Below are positions 5,705-9,853 of a stretch of DNA of 9,853 nucleotides, one piece after another; the stretch's first letter is position 1, and every line of letters begins with the position of its first letter. This DNA is from CAZWUZ01 sp964637655 [NCBI: uncultured bacterium] (GTDB taxonomy: Bacteria > DAOPZR01): positions 1-9,853 of the forward strand of contig CAZWUZ010000143.1 of NCBI GenBank assembly GCA_964637655.1, read 5' to 3'. The notes under the pieces are model-generated. The model saw only the letters and a program-made list of their open reading frames with translations, ran no database searches and was not told where the DNA came from. The position numbers and the translations under genes are program-made.

Positions 5705-7342
5705 TCATGGCCGCTGGCGGTCCGCCATGGTCTCGCTCACACACCAGAAATCACCGGCGTCGAGGTCCCTGGCAACATTGTTGACGAGCCAGCAGAGGCG
5801 CTCGTAGACATCGATAATCGCCAGCATGGCGGTCTTGTCCTGCATGCTGCCGGTGTCGTCGGCGCCCAGACACCGCTGCCGGAACCGCGCCACGGTCGCC
5901 CCGCTGTCTTTGGCCGTGGCCAGGAGCAGTGCCAGCAGTTCCCGGTCCTGCTCCGCCATCACCTCGCGCACGGTGATGATATTGGTATTGACCCCTTCAA
6001 CGATATTCTGCGCGAGCGGGCGCAGTTGTGCCGAGTATTCCTGCCGGTCGATCAGCTCAGCGAGGCCGAACGTGGTTTCCTCCAGTGCCGTCAGCGCCGC
6101 CAGCAGGTTCTGGATCGCGAGCAGCCGCGCCGCCGTGGCCGGCGGCATGTCGAGTTTCATCAGGTCGCCGAGGTACTGCCGGATCTCGCGCAGCACGGTC
6201 AGGTTGGCGGTATGCAGTTCGCGGAACCCGTAGTTCAATTCCGGCGGCCGGTCGTCGCGCACGGCCATGAGCGAATCCGGGATGCGGCCGCAGACCATGC
6301 GTATTTCCTGCAGCACGAGCTCCACTCCGACCTCCGCATCCTGCAGCCGCTCGGTGATATACTGCAGCCGGTAGCGGTCCTCACTGCCGGCATCCGGCAG
6401 CAGCCGTTCGAGCTGGCGATAGAGCGGCTGCCGGAAGCAAGCCAGCGTCAGCGCGGAGACGCACTCGTAGACCAGATAAATCAGCGCGACCTGAAAACCG
6501 GGCTGCACGGTGAGTTGACTGATCAGCCATTTGAGCAGGGGCACCTGCAGATACGTCTCGAGGTAGAGCGCGGGAATGAGCACCAGGGCGCCCACCCATT
6601 TCAGCAGGGCATAGAAAACCACGATCCGGCGCGAGGAGCCCTTGAGCCCGGTGGCGAGCAGCCAGACGCTGCCGCCGGAGCCGAGGTTCGTGCCGATGAT
6701 GAGCATGATCGTCTGATCGATATCGATAAGTCCGACGCTGGCGAACGAGACGGCGATAATGGCGATGGCTGAACCCGACTGGGTGAGCAGGGCCAGCGCG
6801 GCGCCGATGCCGAGCGCGGCGAACCGGTACTGGCTGGTCGCGAGCATGAGCTCGCGAAACCAGGCGACATCCGGCAACGCACCGGCACCGTCCTTGAGCA
6901 GCTGCAGGCCGTAGAAAATCAGGCCGATCCCGAGCAGCGCGCCCATGAATTTCCGGTAAGTTGCGTCGCGGCGCGCCCCGTACTGGAAGCCGATGCCGAC
7001 GATGCCGAGGAGAAACAGCACGGCAACCTTGAGGTCGATAGCCGACCAGAAGACAATCAGCGACGAGCCGATGCTGGCCCCCAGCATCACCGGCAGCACC
7101 TCGCAGGCAGTCACGAAGCCCGCCGCGACAAACCCCGCCGTCACGAAGGCGATGGCCTTGGCGCTGTTGGCCACGGCGCCGGCCAGCAGTCCGGCGAGAA
7201 AAGCGACCCCGCTCCGGTCCAGCGACACGGCGATGCAGCGGCGCACGTAGCCCATGGAAAGCTGTTTCATGTTGTGGCTGAGCAGATTGATCCCGACGAA
7301 GAAGAGGCCGATACCGGCGACGATCAATCCCGTGAGTTCCAT
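5705..7342 (-). CDS. Na/Pi-cotransporter family membrane protein with PhoU-like C-terminal domain
   Basis: A 545-residue protein matching bacterial Na/Pi cotransporter family proteins (PF02690 repeats plus a PhoU-like domain; known members carry phosphate with sodium). The N-terminal half, to about residue 305, is membrane-embedded and holds two inverted-repeat signatures. The second is well kept: TQSGSAIAII (187-196) followed by GTNLGS (217-222). The first is altered: ANSAKAIAF (58-66) stands where the family usually has QSSSA, followed by GASIGSS (88-94) instead of GANIGTT. Residues about 325-545 are long amphipathic helices like PhoU (RLQYITERLQDAEVG, LLAALTALEETTFGLAEL). The ATG at 7340-7342 has only a G-rich stretch as a ribosome site. 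It lies downstream of the exported pyrophosphatase gene on the same strand, which suggests phosphate uptake. The altered first motif leaves the substrate, and even transport itself, uncertain. Confidence 0.85.
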   Translation of the reverse strand: MELTGLIVAGIGLFFVGINLLSHNMKQLSMGYVRRCIAVSLDRSGVAFLAGLLAGAVANSAKAIAFVTAGFVAAGFVTACEVLPVMLGASIGSSLIVFWSAIDLKVAVLFLLGIVGIGFQYGARRDATYRKFMGALLGIGLIFYGLQLLKDGAGALPDVAWFRELMLATSQYRFAALGIGAALALLTQSGSAIAIIAVSFASVGLIDIDQTIMLIIGTNLGSGGSVWLLATGLKGSSRRIVVFYALLKWVGALVLIPALYLETYLQVPLLKWLISQLTVQPGFQVALIYLVYECVSALTLACFRQPLYRQLERLLPDAGSEDRYRLQYITERLQDAEVGVELVLQEIRMVCGRIPDSLMAVRDDRPPELNYGFRELHTANLTVLREIRQYLGDLMKLDMPPATAARLLAIQNLLAALTALEETTFGLAELIDRQEYSAQLRPLAQNIVEGVNTNIITVREVMAEQDRELLALLLATAKDSGATVARFRQRCLGADDTGSMQDKTAMLAIIDVYERLCWLVNNVARDLDAGDFWCVSETMADRQRP

Positions 7343-7363
7343 CGGTCTGCCCCCGGCCTTTCC

Positions 7364-7450
7364 CCGTCCACCGTAACTATTCAGTCAATCTGTCCCCTCT
7401 CCTTGGGGAGAGGGAACTCACGGCAACCGGCTGAATAGTTGCCGTCCACC
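7364..7450. mobile_element. MITE-like palindromic element with candidate 9-bp target duplication
   Basis: AACTATTCAG (7375-7384) and CTGAATAGTT (7431-7440) are perfect 10-bp inverted repeats bounding a 66-nt interval. Inside is a second hairpin, CCCTCTCC (7395-7402) and GGAGAGGG (7407-7414), an 8-bp stem with a 4-nt loop. The element is flanked by the direct repeat CCGTCCACC at 7364-7372 and 7442-7450, which leaves a 69-nt insert (7373-7441) and looks like a 9-bp target-site duplication. It has no coding capacity. It lies between the exported pyrophosphatase and the Na/Pi-type carrier genes. CTGTCCCC next to the inner stem resembles sequence I associate with REP/RAYT-type repeats; that link is memory-based and unproven. 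Confidence 0.6.
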
Positions 7451-7495
7451 AGCAATTCACGTATGGCAACGTCGCGCGCCTGTTGGCGCCGGTGT

Positions 7496-8170
7496 TCAGC
7501 GGGGCAGGCGTTCGTTGCTGCCGCCGGCCCTGTGCTGGAACGCGGTGATCGCCTCCAGCAGCAGCGCGTGCGCTTCCGTGGCCTCGACAAAAGATGTTCC
7601 CGCGGTGCGGCCCGGCCCCTTGTAATTGGTGAACCAGGTCTCCAGGATGAGCGTCACTCCGGCGTATTGTGCATTGAGTTCGGCCATGGTAGTGACGGAG
7701 GCGAACGGGCCGTCCGGCAGTACCGCGATCAGTTTGTCATCCTGCTCGCCGCTGTCCTCCAGCTGCAGCGCCCCGATGATCCTTACGGGTACCACCGCAC
7801 CACGCGCCAGCGCCGGCCCCAGCACGACGATGTCCAAAGCGTCCCCGTCACCGCCGGTGGTGCGGGGGATACAACCGTAATTGACCGGATAGGCCAGGTA
7901 GTTGACCACCCGCGGCCGGCCGTCCAGAATATCCTGGACGAATTCACCGGTGCCCTGCCTGGTCTCCACTTCCCATTTGTCGGTCACGCCGGCCGGATTT
8001 TCGATAATGGCGTGCACGCTGCTGTCGCTCGCGATTGCCGGATAATCAAGGTACCGGTTTGGCGCAGGCAGCAGCCCGTGCGTCAGGGTATCGGCCGGTG
8101 CCGCCGCCTGAACCGCGCTGACCAGCATCAGACCGAGCACCAGCATAAGCGGGAAGATGTTTTTCATCAT
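7496..8170 (-). CDS. Exported (periplasmic) family I inorganic pyrophosphatase
   Basis: A 224-residue protein that hydrolyses pyrophosphate to two phosphates. It has a signal peptide (MMKNIFPLMLVLGLMLVSAVQA, cleavage near AQA or AAA), so unlike the usual cytosolic enzyme of about 175 residues it should act in the periplasm. By comparison with E. coli PPase, active-site residues are kept: E57 (ENPAG), K65 and E67 (DKWEVE), an Arg at 85 or 87, Y94 and Y98 (YPVNYGCIP), metal-binding D108, D110 and D113 (DGDALD), D139, D144 and K146 (DDKLIAV), and Y183-K184 (NYKG). The signature has Ala where Pro or Glu is usual (DGDAL rather than DGDP). AGGAG lies 5 nt before the first ATG and 8 nt before the second (8167), so the second may be the true start. 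It lies upstream of the Na/Pi-type carrier and 172 nt downstream of the lipoprotein gene. Confidence 0.9.
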   Translation of the reverse strand: MMKNIFPLMLVLGLMLVSAVQAAAPADTLTHGLLPAPNRYLDYPAIASDSSVHAIIENPAGVTDKWEVETRQGTGEFVQDILDGRPRVVNYLAYPVNYGCIPRTTGGDGDALDIVVLGPALARGAVVPVRIIGALQLEDSGEQDDKLIAVLPDGPFASVTTMAELNAQYAGVTLILETWFTNYKGPGRTAGTSFVEATEAHALLLEAITAFQHRAGGSNERLPR

Positions 8171-8342
8171 CCGGTCTCCTCACTTCGGGTGGCGGCCGGA
8201 ACACCGGCGTGCTGCGTCCTGCCGGTTGTGGCTGCCGTCGCGAAAAAGTCTGCCGCAGTACCTCAGGCCGCCCGCGCCGTCGCCCCGGCCCGCTTGTCCA
8301 GCGGGGTGCGCAGTCCCCGGTGCCCGTCGCGCCAGGGAGCGG
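8171..8342. other. Intergenic region between lipoprotein and pyrophosphatase genes
   Basis: 172 nt with AGGAG for the pyrophosphatase at 8180-8176 (minus strand). I see no convincing -35/-10 pair and no stem followed by a T run. Co-transcription from the promoter upstream of the lipoprotein is therefore possible but not shown. Confidence 0.4.
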
Positions 8343-9344
8343 TCAGCTGACCGTTGCGCGCAGCCGCTCCGGGACGCTCAGCCCGACGGCGGCCGCGGCT
8401 TCCGGCACCACGGTCAACCGGCGTACCGGGTTGGCGACATTGACGAAAGGCATGGTTGCCGGGTCGGTTCCTTCGAGGACCCGCACGGCCATTTCCGCGA
8501 AGCGGCGCATGATGGTCTGCATGCCGTTCCCCGGCGATTTCAAGTACATGCTGGGCCTGATATCCGCACCCGGCCAGAGCGCCAGCAGCGGGAGCGTGGC
8601 GGCAGCGGCGGTCTGGCTGAGCAGCGGGCCGGTCATCATTGACTGCGCGTCGGGCAGCGGCAGTACCGCGTCGAGGCGTTCGGCACACAGCGCTTTGGCT
8701 GCTTCACCGGCTTCGCTCGAGGTGACATAGCCCCTGGTTACCAGTTCCAGGCCCTTGCGCCGGCAGGCGGCGGCATAGGTGCGCACCAGGGCCTCGGATT
8801 CCGCGTTGCCGGTGATGGTCAGTGTCCCGATCCGTTTCGCTGTTGGCCGGCAGGCGACCAGTCCGTCCAGCAGTTCATCGATGGCCAGGGCCGTGTAGCA
8901 TCCGGTGACGTGCGCCGCGTGCTCAGTGTCCGACGTGCCGGCGCCGAGGGCGAAAGGGTCGGCGATAATGGCGAAGACCTTGTTGATTTCCGGCGCCCGC
9001 TGCATCGCGGTATACAGGACCGGCGACTGGAAAGTGACCAGCAGGTCCGCGCGGTCGGTCACCGCGGCGTCGATCAGCAGCGGGACCATGGTCATGTCGT
9101 TCTGGGCGGAACGCACCTGCAGCGCGAAGTCGCGTCCTTCCTGATACCCCTTTTCCTGCAGCAGGTCCTTGAGTGCGGCCACGTGTCCCGCCGAATACAG
9201 CGGGCCCTCGGTGAAACTTACCAGCACGATGCGCCAGGGTTTGCCGCCCGGGGTCGTGCTTGCCGCCGGCGGTGCGGCAGTTTGGCCGCAGCCGGCCAGC
9301 AGCACGGCGGTGATCAGGGCCACTACCGCGTGGCGGATGTTCAT
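8343..9344 (-). CDS. ABC-type substrate-binding lipoprotein (PF04392-like)
   Basis: A 333-residue protein if started at the ATG at 9342-9344, which has GAGGAG 6 nt upstream and yields a lipoprotein signal (MNIRHAVVALITAVLLAGC, lipobox LAGC, lipidated C19). The frame runs to 9440 but the extra 32 residues are not signal-like. The fold matches periplasmic binding proteins of the ABC_sub_bind family: KPWRIVLVSF (35-44), DLLVTFQSPVLYTAM (100-114), VFAIIADPFALGAG (123-136), AKRIGTLTITGNAESE (169-184), LDAVLPLPD (224-232), and the C-terminal NPVRRLTVVPEAAAAVGLSVP (305-325). Relatives bind small ligands such as aromatic amino acids; the ligand here is unknown. No permease or ATPase gene is adjacent in the window, so it may be an orphan receptor. 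The residue after the lipid Cys is Gly, not Asp, which by the E. coli Lol rule favours the outer membrane. Confidence 0.8.
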   Translation of the reverse strand: MNIRHAVVALITAVLLAGCGQTAAPPAASTTPGGKPWRIVLVSFTEGPLYSAGHVAALKDLLQEKGYQEGRDFALQVRSAQNDMTMVPLLIDAAVTDRADLLVTFQSPVLYTAMQRAPEINKVFAIIADPFALGAGTSDTEHAAHVTGCYTALAIDELLDGLVACRPTAKRIGTLTITGNAESEALVRTYAAACRRKGLELVTRGYVTSSEAGEAAKALCAERLDAVLPLPDAQSMMTGPLLSQTAAAATLPLLALWPGADIRPSMYLKSPGNGMQTIMRRFAEMAVRVLEGTDPATMPFVNVANPVRRLTVVPEAAAAVGLSVPERLRATVS

Positions 9345-9387
9345 GGTGCACTCCTCAGCCAGGTGGCATTCGTGGATCGTCGTCGGC

Positions 9388-9416
9388 GTTCTATCACTTA
9401 TTCGCCGGCACGTCAA
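9388..9416 (-). promoter_or_regulatory. Sigma70-like promoter for the lipoprotein gene
   Basis: On the minus strand, TTGACG (9416-9411) lies 17 nt upstream of TAGAAC (9393-9388), a 5/6 and a 4/6 match. The transcript would start near 9381, leaving a leader of about 37 nt that ends in the GAGGAG site. It could serve the downstream pyrophosphatase and carrier genes too. Confidence 0.6.
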
Positions 9417-9507
9417 CCGCTGCCCGGACGTTGTCGCCACCGTCCGTCAGACGGGCCCGACGGAGCGTGCGGCTGCCGCAGCCGGCGGCTTGGGAATTTC
9501 CTGCCGG

Positions 9508-9536
9508 TTGACGGCTGTCCAACATGGTGTTACGAT
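9508..9536 (+). promoter_or_regulatory. Sigma70-like promoter for the exported protein gene at 9574
   Basis: TTGACG (9508-9513), a 17-nt spacer and TACGAT (9531-9536) match the consensus at 5/6 and 4/6. The predicted transcript start near 9543 is about 30 nt before the GTG start. It is divergent from the lipoprotein promoter, with the two -35 boxes about 90 nt apart. Confidence 0.65.
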
Positions 9537-9561
9537 GCGCGCGCAGTGAAGGGAAACGGCT

Positions 9562-9570
9562 GGAGGAGGA
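9562..9570 (+). promoter_or_regulatory. Strong Shine-Dalgarno site supporting the GTG start at 9574
   Basis: GGAGGAGGA is an almost ideal anti-16S match, placed 3-5 nt before GTG at 9574. It favours this GTG over the in-frame ATG at 9592. Confidence 0.65.
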
Positions 9571-9573
9571 GCA

Positions 9574-9853
9574 GTGACGTACCGGAAAATAATGCCGCGA
9601 CAGAGTGCCTGGCGACTGCTGGTCTGGCTGCTCGTTCTGCTCCCGCTGGTGGTGCCACCGACGGCGGCGGCCGACCCCGACCGGGCCCAGGTGTCCTCCA
9701 CCCGGCTAATCGAACACCTGAACCGCGCGACGGGCAATCGCGTGCAGCTCGTCAGGCGGAGCGGCAACGGGCCGGTCAGCATGATCGGGACCGATCCGGG
9801 CCATGCCATAACGCCCGCGCGACCGGGCTCAGGGGCCACCATGGACGAGCGGC
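9574..9853 (+). CDS. Exported protein, N-terminal part only; possibly M4-type metalloprotease propeptide
   Basis: The frame opens at GTG 9574 and stays open to the window end (93 complete codons), so the gene is cut at its 3' side. Residues 1-33 form a signal peptide: basic MTYRKIMPRQSAWR, hydrophobic LLVWLLVLLPLVV, then a cleavage site TAAA before D34. The mature start contains LIEHLNRATGNRVQLV followed by GPVSMIGTDPGHAITP. This resembles the FTP-type propeptide start of thermolysin-like (M4) secreted proteases, where a short helix, an ATGG-like turn and a strand are followed by an F/IGTDPG-like segment. That match is from memory over about 40 residues, and no catalytic region is visible, so the function is tentative. 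It has its own promoter and a strong ribosome site, and is divergent from the lipoprotein gene. Confidence 0.65.
   Translation, partial: MTYRKIMPRQSAWRLLVWLLVLLPLVVPPTAAADPDRAQVSSTRLIEHLNRATGNRVQLVRRSGNGPVSMIGTDPGHAITPARPGSGATMDER

Noticed and set aside
5556-5807. Open frame of 83 codons covering the tandem repeats
   Set aside because: It merely translates the repeats and the antisense of the carrier gene; no homology or start signal supports it.
6026-6772. Open frame of 248 codons on the plus strand
   Set aside because: It is fully antisense to the Na/Pi-type carrier, rich in Gln/Arg/His, with no start signal or domain.
7476-7489. GCGCC/GGCGC hairpin as terminator of the pyrophosphatase gene
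   Set aside because: The stem is only 5 bp and no T run follows on the minus strand.
7439-8350. Open frame of 303 codons on the plus strand
   Set aside because: It is antisense to the pyrophosphatase, whose catalytic residues are intact, and it starts inside the MITE-like element.
8263-8688. Open frame of 141 codons on the minus strand
   Set aside because: It overlaps the 3' end of the lipoprotein gene in another frame and has no ribosome site or recognisable domain.

Overview
The window is GC-rich chromosomal DNA of a Gram-negative bacterium, most likely a high-GC proteobacterium and plausibly a gammaproteobacterium. The signs are Sec signal peptides, a lipobox lipoprotein, AGGAG-type ribosome sites and sigma70-like promoters with TTGACG or TTGACC -35 boxes. 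The lineage is an inference; no ribosomal or other marker gene is present. I see no tRNA, rRNA, CRISPR array or intact insertion sequence.

Layout. (1) 1-2209, plus strand: a compact run made of the 3' end of an unrecognised gene, a GT-C/ArnT-type membrane glycosyltransferase-like protein that starts 3 nt later, and a small one-helix membrane protein whose GTG overlaps the previous stop (GTGA). (2) 2229-4379, minus strand: a seven-helix membrane protein of unknown function, preceded by an exported Met- and Gly/Pro-rich protein with a beta-sandwich-like core. A clear rho-independent terminator lies between them. (3) 4380-4692: a divergent control region with a promoter facing each way. (4) 4693-5556, plus strand: an exported protein of unknown function. 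(5) 5557-5704: a convergent gap with two near-identical 28-nt direct repeats and a long GC-rich stem-loop. (6) 5705-9344, minus strand: three co-directional genes, in transcription order a PF04392-type substrate-binding lipoprotein, an exported family I inorganic pyrophosphatase, and a Na/Pi-cotransporter-family protein with a PhoU-like C-terminus. A 69-bp MITE-like palindromic element with a possible 9-bp target duplication lies between the last two. (7) 9574 to the end, plus strand: the start of an exported protein, possibly the propeptide of an M4-type metalloprotease, with its own promoter and a strong ribosome site.

The most coherent functional reading is region 6. The exported pyrophosphatase would split pyrophosphate in the periplasm, and the adjacent Na/Pi-type carrier could take up the phosphate. 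This is inferred from adjacency and family. The carrier's first signature motif is degenerate, so its substrate is open. No clearly new multi-gene defence or mobile system is visible. The most unusual items are the MITE-like element, the tandem repeats, the Met-rich exported protein and the altered carrier and pyrophosphatase motifs.
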